This document shows, piece after piece, positions 1 to 8,214 of a stretch of 41,678 bases of DNA. Position 1 is the stretch's first letter, and each line of letters opens with the position of its first letter. The notes below the pieces were generated by a model that was not told the DNA's origin, made no database searches, and saw only the letters and a list, made by a program, of their open reading frames with translations. The position numbers were made by a program, and so were the translations under genes. Origin of the DNA: an uncultured Verrucomicrobiota bacterium (lineage in GTDB: Bacteria > Verrucomicrobiota > Kiritimatiellia > SS1-B-03-39 > UBA6053); contig CAKZLZ010000076.1 in NCBI GenBank assembly GCA_937127435.1, positions 1 to 41,678 on the forward strand. The letters are read 5' to 3'.

Positions 1-58
1 TTACTGCGTTGCCCACCATCCGGGGGCATGTTTCTCATCATTTTGATACCAAATAAGG

Positions 59-77
59 CTTAAGTTCGTGCCATTCG
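59..77. repeat. 19-bp repeat copy, inverted partner at the far end of the window
   Basis: This 19-bp stretch (cttaagttcgtgccattcg) occurs again, exactly and in the opposite orientation, at 41591-41609. It contains a TTCGTG word repeated every 9 nt. It lies upstream of the first gene and codes for nothing I can support. It is most likely one copy of a dispersed extragenic repeat rather than the border of a 41.5-kb element. Confidence 0.6.
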
Positions 78-155
78 TGTCAGCCATCTACCTATTTTTA
101 AACGGAAGCAATTTTTTTCTTGAGCCTCTTTATAGGTTTTGGCATTTCGAAGTTT

Positions 156-1871
156 ATGAAAGAAAAGCTTATAACTATGTTTTTTTCGTTGTTGGGTGTG
201 ATTCCGACTTGGGGGCTAGAGGCGGGGGAAATCGGGATTGTGGCCAGGACCGGGGAAGGGATGCCGGACGGCAATGGGGTCTTTGGTCAGGGATCGTCAG
301 CTTTTACTGCCCCGGTATTGAGTGAAGACGGTTTGGTTCTATTTCACGTTGATATAGATGATGCGGAGGACTCCTCTTCTCATGCGTTGATGGTGGGGGT
401 TCCGGGTGCTACGGAATTGGTGGGGAGGCACTTGCAAACGCCGGCGGCATTGACCGGCATCGGGGATGAGAAATTTGCTGCCTTGTATCAAGGGGCCATT
501 GCCGAAGCCGGGGTGGTGGGCTTTGTGGTGAAAACCGTGGGAAATGGATATAGCTGCGTATTGATGAATGCGGGGAGCGACATCACGGGTTATATGTTGC
601 ATGCGGCCGATGGTCAGCCTTCCCCGGATGAAGGCGCGCTGGTGATCCATTCGGGACTGAAATATAATATGAATGCGGCTGGGGATATTGCTTTTTACGC
701 CGGGTTGACGCAAACCATCGGCGGGGGAAATGACGATACCGCGATTTTCCGGGCTGAATCAGGGAGTTCGGTGTTAACCGCCATCGCACAAAACGGGGAT
801 GCGACGCCTTCAGGATTGGAGACCTATGACATTATCGGAGGCGCTCCGGGAATAGATGATGCCGGACAAGTATTTTTTCTGGCATCGGTGGATGGGTCGT
901 CATCTGCTAACGCGGTATTGCGGGGCAACGGAACGGCCCTGACATTGATGATCGGCTCCGGCGCGCTGTTGCCCGGCGGCGATGTGATCACAGATTTCGG
1001 GGTGACTGCGGAGGTGGCGGTGAACCCATCGGGACAGGTCGCAGTCCCTGCGAATTATACAGGGAATAATTCTGCGGATGTGGTATTAAAAGTTACGGAA
1101 TCCGGAACTTTTACGGTGGTGGCCAGGGAAGGGCAATTGATCTCCGGGACGGCTTATGAATACAGTACTTTTAAAAATCACCTGGTCTTAAATGACAATG
1201 GCCAAACCGTGTATACGGCGGGGATGGTTCTGCAAGGGGGAGGCGGATCGGGCTACGGGATATTTCGAGACGACCAGCTGATTGCTCAAAATGGAACCTT
1301 GATTCCTGCGGGGGACGGGGATTTTCATGGCGTGGAATACGGTCCTTTTGCCCTGAATAATGCTGGAGATGTGGTCTTCGAGTGCAATATTTTAACCACG
1401 ACTGATCAATTAGATGCTTTGTTTTTTTATAAACAGGGACTTGGACTGGTGGAAGTGATTCGGGAAGGTGCGGCGTTGGCGGGAGGAATCTTGGACTCTT
1501 TTGAGTTTTTAGGAACCAGTGCCAGTACGGGGGTGTTACCCTCCGAACGGAACGGATTGAATGACAAAGGTCAAGTTGCCTTCAAGTACCGTTTGGAATC
1601 CGGAGAAGAGGGGATTGCCATCTGGGCGGCGGATGCGGCCTTGGTGGCGGGACTTCCCCGTCCGCAAATTCGTCGGGAAACTTCCGATAGTATGGGGGTC
1701 ACTTTTTCAGGGATACCGGGCGTTCCCTACCGGATAGAAACCACTCCCAGCTTGACCGATCCGGATTGGACCCCTGTAAATGCGAGCTCGTTTGTGAATG
1801 AGCACTGGGAAATGGCGGAAACGCTTCTGCCGGTGCAGACGAGTTTTTTTCGTATGAGTGTTGTGCGCTGA
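156..1871 (+). CDS. Secreted NxxGxxxF tandem-repeat protein
   Basis: The protein is about 571 aa with an N-terminal hydrophobic export segment (KLITMFFSLLGVIPTWGLEAG). Its body carries roughly eight degenerate repeats of the form N-x-x-G-x-x-x-F, for example NAAGDIAF, DDAGQVFF, NNAGDVVF and NDKGQVAF, spaced 50-70 residues apart. This is the pattern of the TIGR05002 'choice-of-anchor' NxxGxxxAF repeat family, probably a beta-propeller-like exported protein. The last 70 residues (YRIETTPSLTDPDWTPV ... FFRM) resemble a C-terminal module common in Verrucomicrobiota secreted proteins. There is no PEP-CTERM tail. The start is uncertain: ATG at 156 is preferred over an upstream TTG at 120, and ATG at 177 would also leave a usable signal peptide. 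No clear ribosome binding site is seen. Function and substrate are unknown. Confidence 0.8.
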   Translation: MKEKLITMFFSLLGVIPTWGLEAGEIGIVARTGEGMPDGNGVFGQGSSAFTAPVLSEDGLVLFHVDIDDAEDSSSHALMVGVPGATELVGRHLQTPAALTGIGDEKFAALYQGAIAEAGVVGFVVKTVGNGYSCVLMNAGSDITGYMLHAADGQPSPDEGALVIHSGLKYNMNAAGDIAFYAGLTQTIGGGNDDTAIFRAESGSSVLTAIAQNGDATPSGLETYDIIGGAPGIDDAGQVFFLASVDGSSSANAVLRGNGTALTLMIGSGALLPGGDVITDFGVTAEVAVNPSGQVAVPANYTGNNSADVVLKVTESGTFTVVAREGQLISGTAYEYSTFKNHLVLNDNGQTVYTAGMVLQGGGGSGYGIFRDDQLIAQNGTLIPAGDGDFHGVEYGPFALNNAGDVVFECNILTTTDQLDALFFYKQGLGLVEVIREGAALAGGILDSFEFLGTSASTGVLPSERNGLNDKGQVAFKYRLESGEEGIAIWAADAALVAGLPRPQIRRETSDSMGVTFSGIPGVPYRIETTPSLTDPDWTPVNASSFVNEHWEMAETLLPVQTSFFRMSVVR

Positions 1872-2217
1872 GCGGGGTATCTGACTCGTACAGCCGTATT
1901 TTTTACAAGTTCGTTTTTAAGGGATGGAGGGGGGGGGATTTTGATGGGCTTTACAATTTTTGCCCGCCTGACTCACCGTGAAGAGGCTAAATTGTTTCCG
2001 GCCTGCAGGAATTGCGGGCGAAGCTGTGTAAATTGGCGCACGAAAGTGACAATTTTGAATTGATCAGAAATAAATACAAATATGTTTCTCTATGTTTGAT
2101 TTAGTACAGTATTGTAATTGATAAAAACCACAGGGGTTTGAAGCACTTTGTGTATTGTTTCATCCGCTAAAGTTGGGTTTATGGTCTTTGCAACTGTTAT
2201 AACTCAAATGAAAATGG
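1872..2217. other. Intergenic spacer, no gene seen
   Basis: I find no supportable gene or clear intrinsic terminator in these 346 bases. The left part has a G-run (near 1928-1937) and GCCCGC/GCGGGC words that could pair at long range. The right part is AT-rich. A weak promoter for the next gene could be TTGGGT (2173-2178) with TATAAC (2198-2203), but the 19-bp spacer is long. Confidence 0.4.
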
Positions 2218-2598
2218 ATGAATTCAATGAAATCAACAAAACGTAGTGTCGGAATGTTTTTATTGCTGGTCGGATCCGCGCTGTTGCCGGTGAACGCTCA
2301 ATGGAGCATGGATGCGGTTGTGAGCGGAGTTCCTACCGGGAATGTGGCGGTGAGCGAAGGAAGCCGTACGCAAGGGCATTTCTGGGAGTGGCATGATTTG
2401 GATGCGTTAAACTCCGATATTCAAGACGGGACCTGGAGCCATATGGAGAACGACGTGCTTTCCTTTCAAGCTTCGAGTCTCTCCACCAAGTCAAGCAGTT
2501 CGAAGGTGGTTAAAGTTCCTGAACCGTCGGCACTGATATTGATCTTGATTTCTGTTGGCGCAGGATTGCTGATCACGCGTCATAAAATACCTCTCTAA
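2218..2598 (+). CDS. Very small PEP-CTERM protein
   Basis: This 126-aa protein has a signal peptide ending near PVNA|QW. A short mature region of about 65 residues follows, with a Ser/Lys-rich linker (SSLSTKSSSSKVVK), then a full PEP-CTERM sorting tail: VPEPSAL, a hydrophobic helix (ILILISVGAGLLI) and a basic end (TRHK). In this family the tail is recognised in the inner membrane by an exosortase that cleaves at PEP and sends the protein to the cell surface. No exosortase lies in the window. ATG at 2227 (MKSTKRS) is an equally good start and has a weak GGA nine bases upstream. The mature domain has no recognised fold, and the Ser-rich stretch may be a glycosylation site, as inferred for other exosortase substrates. 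Confidence 0.75.
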   Translation: MNSMKSTKRSVGMFLLLVGSALLPVNAQWSMDAVVSGVPTGNVAVSEGSRTQGHFWEWHDLDALNSDIQDGTWSHMENDVLSFQASSLSTKSSSSKVVKVPEPSALILILISVGAGLLITRHKIPL

Positions 2599-2914
2599 GG
2601 TACTCTCCGGTTCTGTGATCCCGGCGGTCCAGTGAAGCATGTCCCCTGGCCGTGGCTCGCGGCACGCGCGGGCAGGCAGAGCAATCATCTTGCCAAAAAT
2701 CATCTTGCCCATGTTTCAGAAACATGATTCGGGTTTTATGTGTTTTGCTAAGCGAGTTGTTGGTGTAGAATCCGAGGTCGTCGTCTAAATAGGCAATCGG
2801 TCCCGTGCGGGGGTGAGATTCGGACAAGTCATCGGTGAGCCGATGAAACATGTCCGAGCTCCTTGGGTAGAATTTTTGTGACTTTTGTGATTTTTGTGGT
2901 TAAACCCTTCGATC
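2599..2914. other. Repeat-rich intergenic spacer upstream of exbD
   Basis: No gene is supported here. It holds a direct repeat of atcatcttgcc (near 2684 and 2699), a perfect hairpin CATGTTT-CAG-AAACATG (about 2710-2726), a two-part hairpin (CGGACA 2821-2826 with TGTCCG 2851-2856, enclosing CATCGG 2830-2835 with CCGATG 2840-2845), and three 9-nt units ending in TTTTGTG (2872-2898). A minus-strand reading frame through it has no recognisable domain and is treated as chance. Confidence 0.5.
2872..2898. repeat. Three tandem 9-nt units (A-Y-TTTTGTG)
   Basis: The units atttttgtg, acttttgtg and atttttgtg are followed directly by gttaaaccc. The 9-nt period and the TTNGTG core resemble the TTCGTG-CCA-TTCGTG stretch at 65-77, which suggests a family of extragenic repeats. 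The array ends 16 bases before the preferred exbD start codon. Confidence 0.55.
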
Positions 2915-3319
2915 ATGAAACGCGCACAAATGAGTGATCAAGTCGAAAAGGGGGTGGAGGTGAATATGTCTCCGCTGATCGACTGTGTGTTTTTGCTGCT
3001 GATTTTCTTTATTGTCACCACGGTGTTTGTGGAGGAAACGGGGGTGGAGGTGGACAAACCGCAGGCGGCTTCTGCTTCGGATTTGGAAAAGCAGTCGGTG
3101 ATGATTGCCATCACTGCTGCTGGAAAAATTGTGTACGGCGGACAGGAAATATCGATCAATAGTCTGCGGGGCGTGGTGAAGCGTCAGTTGACGACCCCCG
3201 AAACGCCGGTGATTTTGTTGGCGGACGGGGAGGTGCCGACCCGATTGTTGGTGGAAGTGATGGATGAATGTAAACTGGCCGGGGCGGAAAAAGTTTCGGT
3301 GGCCGCAGAAAAGAACTGA
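2915..3319 (+). CDS. exbD: ExbD/TolR-type biopolymer transport protein
   Basis: This is a proton-channel partner in the TonB energy system of the inner membrane. It has the classic layout: a short cytoplasmic N-terminus, one transmembrane helix opening with the family motif (VNMSPLIDCVFLLLIFFIV, with the conserved proton-path Asp), and a periplasmic domain of about 85 residues. Length (134 aa) fits the family. ATG at 2915 is chosen over the upstream TTG at 2894; ATG at 2930 (MSDQVEKG) is also possible. Its stop overlaps the start of tonB (TGATG), so the two are translationally coupled. ExbB, normally directly upstream, is absent here: the neighbour is a PEP-CTERM gene across a repeat-rich spacer. 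The ExbB/TolQ-type partner must be encoded elsewhere. Confidence 0.9.
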   Translation: MKRAQMSDQVEKGVEVNMSPLIDCVFLLLIFFIVTTVFVEETGVEVDKPQAASASDLEKQSVMIAITAAGKIVYGGQEISINSLRGVVKRQLTTPETPVILLADGEVPTRLLVEVMDECKLAGAEKVSVAAEKN

Positions 3320-4005
3320 TGAAAGCCTCTCCGGAAATTGATTTTTCTCAGGCCGCGCCCCGTTGGACCTGGCGGGTGGTGCTGCTGGCAATGCTGATGA
3401 CGGCTTTTCTGTTTGTGCTTTTGCCGATGACGGAAAGGATCTCCCGGGGGGCCGAACCGGATCTGCAAGTTCGGGAAATGACCCGGGTCAGCGTTCCTCC
3501 ACCTTTAAAACCGCCGCCGCCCCCTGAAGTCCCGTTGGAAACAAACCCCATTTCGATGGATTTACCTCAGCCGAAGCTTTCCCTGGCGGTGGAAAATCCT
3601 CCCCCCATGAAACTGCCGGTGGATTTACAACCCGGTTTGTCGGGACTTCGTGGGGTGACGCAAAATTCTTTTCAGATCTCGGGGGAGGGATTGGCCGCCG
3701 GTTTGTCGGCCGGTGTTTTTGAAATTGCGGATTTAGATACGCCTCCCCGGCCTCTGGTGCGGGTGAAGCCTATTTATCCTCCCCGGGCCCGGATGCGGAA
3801 AATCGAAGGGTATGTGTCGGTCGAGTTTATTGTGGGAGTGGACGGGAGGGTTCTGGATGTAAAGGTGGTCCAGTCCGAACCGGGTGATTTGTTTATTCCC
3901 GCGGTGGAACGGGCCTTGCGGGGGTGGCGCTTTGAACCGGGGCAGTATCAGGGCCAGGCCGTGGAATCACGGGTGCGTCAGCGCATCGGTTTCAATTTGG
4001 ATTAA
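3319..4005 (+). CDS. tonB: Energy transducer TonB
   Basis: The 228-aa protein spans the inner membrane once near residues 14-33. It then has a Pro-rich periplasmic stretch (PPPLKPPPPPEVP) and a C-terminal TonB domain from about residue 138 (PLVRVKPIYPPRARMRKIEGYV ... AVERALRGWRFEPG), ending in FNLD. The YPPRAR and GWRFEPG motifs are typical of TonB. TonB carries energy from the ExbB-ExbD motor to outer-membrane TonB-dependent receptors; the receptor at 25776-27881 is a possible client in this window. It overlaps exbD by one base. The coding sequence is ordinary in composition and appears complete. Confidence 0.9.
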   Translation: MKASPEIDFSQAAPRWTWRVVLLAMLMTAFLFVLLPMTERISRGAEPDLQVREMTRVSVPPPLKPPPPPEVPLETNPISMDLPQPKLSLAVENPPPMKLPVDLQPGLSGLRGVTQNSFQISGEGLAAGLSAGVFEIADLDTPPRPLVRVKPIYPPRARMRKIEGYVSVEFIVGVDGRVLDVKVVQSEPGDLFIPAVERALRGWRFEPGQYQGQAVESRVRQRIGFNLD

Positions 4006-4019
4006 GCCGGGATTTTTCA

Positions 4020-4048
4020 TTGTCATCGCCACCCGTATTGGTTAATTT
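4020..4048 (+). promoter_or_regulatory. Sigma70-like promoter placing +1 at or near the ATG
   Basis: TTGTCA (4020-4025), a 17-bp spacer and TAATTT (4043-4048) lie only 6 nt before the ATG at 4055. No Shine-Dalgarno sequence precedes the start. The spacing predicts transcription starting at or next to the start codon, so the mRNA would be leaderless. The same layout occurs at 17511-17539 and 30150-30178. Confidence 0.5.
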
Positions 4049-4054
4049 AAGCAC

Positions 4055-4984
4055 ATGAAGTCTGACAAGTTTACTGTTTTTACACTGATGTGCCTCCTGT
4101 TGATGGGGAGCGCTACGCAAGCGACATTGTTGGTGTATGATGGATTTGTCTCGGGAGGTGCTAGCCCCAACGCCGCTGCCGGTGAATATGAAACGGGGAC
4201 AGGCTATTCAGATGATGATTTAATTGGGCAAAATCCAACCATATCCGGAACCACGGGTGCATGGCAAAATGATGGCAGTGGTTATGATAGTACTTTGTAT
4301 TATGGAACCCAGGCCTCCCAGATGGACTATGTGGATGGAAACGGGCATTCGTTGGTTACCACAACGGGTCAGCTTTCTTTGCAGAGGACGGCGGGAAGTT
4401 CGACCGACGATAATAATGTGTATCGGGATTTGGCGATTGGTAACAGTTTACCCACAAACATGTATATCAGCATGTTGGTTCGGATGACCCCTGGTGAATC
4501 TTTCACTTTCCGGTCTGCATCTACGGATGGGGGGGCTTCCCGGCGGTTTAATTTCGGTATTGATAATACCGGCACCACTTTTGTCACCAATACCCTGAAT
4601 TCAAATATATACCTTGAAACGGGCACAGCTACGGCGGCCGCGGATGTCACCCACTTGCTGGTGGTTCGTTTACGTGATACAGGATTTACCAACGATGAAA
4701 CCACCCTTTATTTGGATCCCATCCTCAGTAGTGAAGGCGTGAACACCCCGGATGCGGAGGTGGCGGATGGGAATTCCTATGTGGGCGGAAATGGGAGCTG
4801 GACGCTGAAAGATATGTATCTGCGAGCGGTGGCGGGCGATGCGGGTTCTTCTGTGATCATTGATGAAATCCGGTTTGGCACCACCTGGGAGGATGTCACC
4901 CCCCATGTCATTCCGGAACCTTCCTCTTTCATCCTGTTAACTTTGGCACTGGGACTCTTTGGGATTTTTGCCCGGAAGAAGTAA
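4055..4984 (+). CDS. PEP-CTERM secreted protein, lectin/glucanase-like fold
   Basis: The 309-aa protein has a signal peptide (MKSDKFTVFTLMCLLLMGSATQA) and begins its mature part with TLLVYDGF, an opening often seen in Verrucomicrobiota LamG/concanavalin A-like secreted proteins. The body is Gly/Thr/Asn-rich and beta-strand-like, with a late block (VIIDEIRFGTTWEDVTP) typical of such folds. The C-terminus is a PEP-CTERM tail: IPEPSSF, a hydrophobic helix and ARKK. It is therefore predicted to be sorted by an exosortase to the outer surface. Assignment to a specific lectin family is inference. It appears monocistronic, with its own promoter just upstream, and ends two bases before the stop of the converging glycosyltransferase gene. 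No terminator is visible between the two. Confidence 0.8.
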   Translation: MKSDKFTVFTLMCLLLMGSATQATLLVYDGFVSGGASPNAAAGEYETGTGYSDDDLIGQNPTISGTTGAWQNDGSGYDSTLYYGTQASQMDYVDGNGHSLVTTTGQLSLQRTAGSSTDDNNVYRDLAIGNSLPTNMYISMLVRMTPGESFTFRSASTDGGASRRFNFGIDNTGTTFVTNTLNSNIYLETGTATAAADVTHLLVVRLRDTGFTNDETTLYLDPILSSEGVNTPDAEVADGNSYVGGNGSWTLKDMYLRAVAGDAGSSVIIDEIRFGTTWEDVTPHVIPEPSSFILLTLALGLFGIFARKK

Positions 4985-4986
4985 GC

Positions 4987-6234
4987 TCACAAACCGGAAT
5001 CGCTTTTCCCCTTATTTTTGGCTTCGATCCAGCGACTCATGTACTCGGTGCTGCGGTGTTGGTGATGTTGTAAAAGCGCTCCGCTGATCCGGTCCGGGGA
5101 AAAGCGGTGTTCCGGAGATTGGCACCTTTCAAGGCTTTGCATAAAAGGGACGCGGAAGGTTTCCCGGTTGAAGCGTCCGGCGAGTATTTGGGGAATGCAG
5201 TTTTGGGCCGTATTCCAAGTGTTTTTATCCTGATAGAGTTTAATAGCCGTTTCTACCCAAATCTCAGGATCTGTTTCTACGGCACCCGGCCAGGGGAAAG
5301 ATCCCTGCATACCTTCCGCTCCGATGGGGGTGGTGACAGAGGGCGTGCCGGCGAGCATCGCGTCCAGGAGTTTTCCTTTGAGTCCCGCACCGAAACGGAG
5401 GGGGGCCAAACAGACGCGGGCTTTTCGCATCACTTCTAAAGCATCTTCCGCCCGCCCATGAACCCTGAATCCTTTTTGAGGCTGGTGTAGAGTTTGAATC
5501 GCGGGCGTAATGTCCGCGCCATAAATATGTATTTGGGCTTCCGGAAAGCGTTTGCGAAGGTTGGGCCAAAGGGTACGGTATAAGTACTGAATGCTGTCTG
5601 CGTTGGGGGGATGGCGGAAGTTGCCAATGCTGATAAATCCCTGCCGATCTTCAAATGGAGGCGACTTTTCCCAAGCATGCTGTTCTTGTTCTGTGAGTAA
5701 AAAGGGGAGGACAGTAAGCAGGGAAGGGGGGAATTGAAGTTCACGGGTGAGAATCTCGTTTTCCGCGTCTGAAATCAGCAAAGTCAGGTCGCAACGATGG
5801 ATGGACGCCAGTTCCCGCATGGCGGCATTGCAAAACCAGTCTTTACCTTCACGTTCCCGGTTTTCATGCAGAGCTTTTCGACGGATTTCCCGGAGGCAAT
5901 GTAAATCAATGCTGTCCAGGATACGCAAAGCATCCGGACAGCAAGCTGCAATGCGCCAACCGTATTGCTCTTCGAGCATAAAACGGTCGAAGAGCACCAC
6001 ATCCGGATTCAGTTCCGAAAACACCGGATCCATTTTACTGTCATTTAATGAAAGGGGCAAGGTGTCGATCCCCCCGGGCAGAGGTGCGGAATGGGGACGT
6101 TTATCGGCGGCGCACATGAGCGTGATCTTCCAACCGGCTTCCAGAAAAAGGGAGAGCAGTTGCAGGCTGCGTGCCCCGGCAGCTGAGGATGCGGGTTCAG
6201 GCCAGGTGGCGGCAAGATAAAGGAGGGTTTTCAC
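4987..6234 (-). CDS. Glycosyltransferase (GT4-like, GT-B fold)
   Basis: The 415-aa protein has two halves. The N-terminal Rossmann-like half starts with MKTLLYLAATWPEPASSAAGARSLQLL, a substrate-side opening seen in GT4-like enzymes. The C-terminal half carries the nucleotide-sugar site: GFISIGNFRHPPNADSI, a strand ending in IHIYGADI, then VHGRAEDALEVMRKARVCLA, PLRFGAGLKGKLLDAMLAGTP and TPIGAEGM. The GAGLKGK...DAMLAGTP block is typical of sugar-nucleotide binding. No signal peptide is seen, so it should act at the cytoplasmic face of the membrane. Donor and acceptor cannot be read from the sequence, and no polysaccharide gene cluster surrounds it. It is divergent from the TPR gene across 74 bp. 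Truncation is not evident. Confidence 0.8.
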   Translation of the reverse strand: MKTLLYLAATWPEPASSAAGARSLQLLSLFLEAGWKITLMCAADKRPHSAPLPGGIDTLPLSLNDSKMDPVFSELNPDVVLFDRFMLEEQYGWRIAACCPDALRILDSIDLHCLREIRRKALHENREREGKDWFCNAAMRELASIHRCDLTLLISDAENEILTRELQFPPSLLTVLPFLLTEQEQHAWEKSPPFEDRQGFISIGNFRHPPNADSIQYLYRTLWPNLRKRFPEAQIHIYGADITPAIQTLHQPQKGFRVHGRAEDALEVMRKARVCLAPLRFGAGLKGKLLDAMLAGTPSVTTPIGAEGMQGSFPWPGAVETDPEIWVETAIKLYQDKNTWNTAQNCIPQILAGRFNRETFRVPFMQSLERCQSPEHRFSPDRISGALLQHHQHRSTEYMSRWIEAKNKGKSDSGL

Positions 6235-6308
6235 GGTGAGGTACGTTTCGGGTTAAGATTTTTGTCCTTAGCATTGATAAAGCGGGAAATCGATGGGAAG
6301 GTGGAACC

Positions 6309-7565
6309 ATGCGAACTTTTTTTATTTTTCTTATATGTATGGTGGTGACGGGGCTTCCGGTTCAGTCTCAAAACCTGGACCCTTTTTCACCGACAGTCAG
6401 CCGGTCCGAATCTGAAATACTGCAGGAAGTATTAAAAGTTGCGGATACAGATCCGCAGGCTGCCCTGGCTCTCCTGAATAAAGAACGCGGGGAAGATTCT
6501 TCAGCGGCTTTGGAATTCACATTGGGAAATCTTTATTTTCAAGCGGCGAAATATGAGGAGGCTGCGGGCCAATATGAGGATGCACTTATAAAATTCCCCC
6601 ATTTCAGGGATGCAAAAATCAATTTGGGGCGGGTGTATTTGCTTTTAGAGCGGACGGATGATGCGGTGAAGGTGTATCAGGAACTGGTCCGGGACGGCAT
6701 TGCGGATGCGGAAACCTATAATTTGCTGGGGCACGCTTTTATGATGGAAGGAAAATCCGTGTCCGCGGAAACGGCTTACCGACATGCCCTGATGTTGGAT
6801 GAAAAGGGGCTGGAGGCACGTCAGGGGTTGCTGAATTGTCTACTGGTGCAAAATAGAAATGCGGAAGTGTTGGGGTTGTCGGAAGAACTGATTGCGGAAG
6901 ATGCCACCCAGCGATCCTATTGGTCGGCCAGAGCGAATGCGCAACTGTCATTGGAAGAATATGATGAGGCCGCGCGAAGTTTAGAGCAGGCGAGAAGACT
7001 CGGGGTGGCGGATGCGGAGATGTTGTCGATGTTGGGCCAGCTCTATTTACAGGAGGCCTTGCCGGCAGAGGCAGTATTGCGTTTAAAGGAAGCCTTTGCG
7101 ATGGGGGAATTATCTCCGGCAAGAAAAGAACAGGCGATTCGGGGATTAATGCAGTTGGGCCGCTGGGAAGATGCGGAACAATTGATGTCAGAGATTAAAG
7201 ATGGAAACACGGATTGGATGTATTCCCTGAAAGCCCGGCTGGAAATGGAAAAAGGAAATGTCAATGATGCGGGTCGGCTCTTAAAAATAGCTTTGGAGGC
7301 AGACCCGATGGATGGGGAATTGTTGTTGATGAAGGCTGAGTTGCAACAAGTTCAGGGAGAGACGGATTTGGCACGGTTGACTTTAGAGCGGTTAAGCCGG
7401 GTAGAGGGCTATGAGGCGGATGCCTTAATTGCACTGGCCCGTATGGAGGTGGATCGCCGGGAGTGGGCCTCTGCAGTGAAACTTTTGGAACGGGCAATGG
7501 TGTTTGAGAAGCAACCCCATTTACAGAATTATATCGAACAGTTGCGAAGAATGAATGCTCAATGA
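6309..7565 (+). CDS. Secreted tetratricopeptide-repeat (TPR) protein
   Basis: The 418-aa protein has a signal peptide (MRTFFIFLICMVVTGLPVQSQ) followed by about ten consecutive TPR-like helix pairs. Examples are ALEFTLGNLYFQAAKYEEAAGQYEDALIKFP, AETYNLLGHAFMMEGKSVSAETAYRHAL and EALIALARMEVDRREWASAVKLLERAM-type units. TPR arrays are protein-interaction scaffolds, and an exported one probably acts in the periplasm, for example in envelope assembly. No catalytic domain is present. The start ATG is preceded by a purine-rich stretch (gggaaggtgg) that can serve as ribosome binding site. It is transcribed away from the glycosyltransferase and converges on the small beta-barrel gene. The exact client or complex is unknown. 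Confidence 0.8.
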   Translation: MRTFFIFLICMVVTGLPVQSQNLDPFSPTVSRSESEILQEVLKVADTDPQAALALLNKERGEDSSAALEFTLGNLYFQAAKYEEAAGQYEDALIKFPHFRDAKINLGRVYLLLERTDDAVKVYQELVRDGIADAETYNLLGHAFMMEGKSVSAETAYRHALMLDEKGLEARQGLLNCLLVQNRNAEVLGLSEELIAEDATQRSYWSARANAQLSLEEYDEAARSLEQARRLGVADAEMLSMLGQLYLQEALPAEAVLRLKEAFAMGELSPARKEQAIRGLMQLGRWEDAEQLMSEIKDGNTDWMYSLKARLEMEKGNVNDAGRLLKIALEADPMDGELLLMKAELQQVQGETDLARLTLERLSRVEGYEADALIALARMEVDRREWASAVKLLERAMVFEKQPHLQNYIEQLRRMNAQ

Positions 7566-7596
7566 TGTTGAAAAGTGATTAGGGTACAAGGGATCG

Positions 7597-7626
7597 AAAA
7601 AAAATCCCCGCCGGGTGGGGCGGGGA
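7597..7626 (-). terminator. Intrinsic terminator of the small beta-barrel gene
   Basis: On the minus strand an 8-bp GC-rich stem (TCCCCGCC 7605-7612 with GGCGGGGA 7619-7626, 6-nt loop) is followed by an unbroken run of eight T residues (7604 down to 7597). It lies about 80 bases past the stop of the gene ending at 7705, and also just past the end of the converging TPR gene. Confidence 0.8.
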
Positions 7627-7704
7627 GGGGGCAGGGCTTAAAATGGATGGTTGAATTCAGGATGGATTTTTAATATCCGCCATCCGTCATTATCAGGCTG
7701 CGTA

Positions 7705-8214
7705 TTAATTAAAATCCCAGCGAAGCATGGCTCCGAGGGTGACCGTATCTGAATCGATGTCGCTGGAGGAGAGTTCATCAAAGTCGGTAAAGATATAATT
7801 GGCATTGATGTCGAGTACCACCGGGCCGAAGGCGAGAATATTGATTCCTGCGCGAAAGAGGAAGAAGGGTTTGTTGGCAAACTCGCCGTCACTATAAAGA
7901 ATTCCGGCACCGATGCCTGCATAGAGGCCGTCTCCTAAAATGGCCACAACCTGGGGGGAATAGACTTCATCTTCCACATTTCCAAAGTCTCCGGGATAGA
8001 CTTCCACTTCAGCCTGAATGGCGAGTAAGCCGCCATCATAGCGGTACATCCCGATATAGGAGAGGCCGGATTCGTCAAAATCTTCATCCCCAATATCATC
8101 CAAAACCTTCCAATAGTGGGCGCCAACCCCGATGGAGTGGGTGCTTTCTGCGAGGGAAGGAAGGGAAAGAGAGGCAAAAGAGAGGGTTAAAAGAGTGAAG
8201 AGGGTACGGATCAT
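7705..8214 (-). CDS. Small outer-membrane beta-barrel protein
   Basis: The 169-aa protein has a signal peptide (MIRTLFTLLTLSFASLSLPSLA|ES). The mature part of about 147 residues alternates polar and hydrophobic residues in amphipathic strands, such as SIGVGAHYWKV, GLLAIQAEVEVYPG, GLYAGIGAGILYS and DTVTLGAMLRWDFN. The pattern and size fit an eight-stranded barrel of the porin/OmpW-like class, with acidic loops (DDIGDEDFDESG, DELSSSDIDSD). The start is supported by AAGGAA seven bases upstream. It lies just upstream of the rRNA operon and is transcribed away from it. Function is unknown; nothing in the context points to a ligand. Confidence 0.75.
   Translation of the reverse strand: MIRTLFTLLTLSFASLSLPSLAESTHSIGVGAHYWKVLDDIGDEDFDESGLSYIGMYRYDGGLLAIQAEVEVYPGDFGNVEDEVYSPQVVAILGDGLYAGIGAGILYSDGEFANKPFFLFRAGINILAFGPVVLDINANYIFTDFDELSSSDIDSDTVTLGAMLRWDFN

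Noticed and set aside
68..325. 85-codon reading frame overlapping the first gene
   Set aside because: It is in another phase of the NxxGxxxF repeat gene, with low-complexity composition and no ribosome binding site.
2573..2851. Minus-strand reading frame in the exbD upstream spacer
   Set aside because: It runs through hairpins and repeats, overlaps the PEP-CTERM stop, and has no recognisable domain, so it is probably chance.
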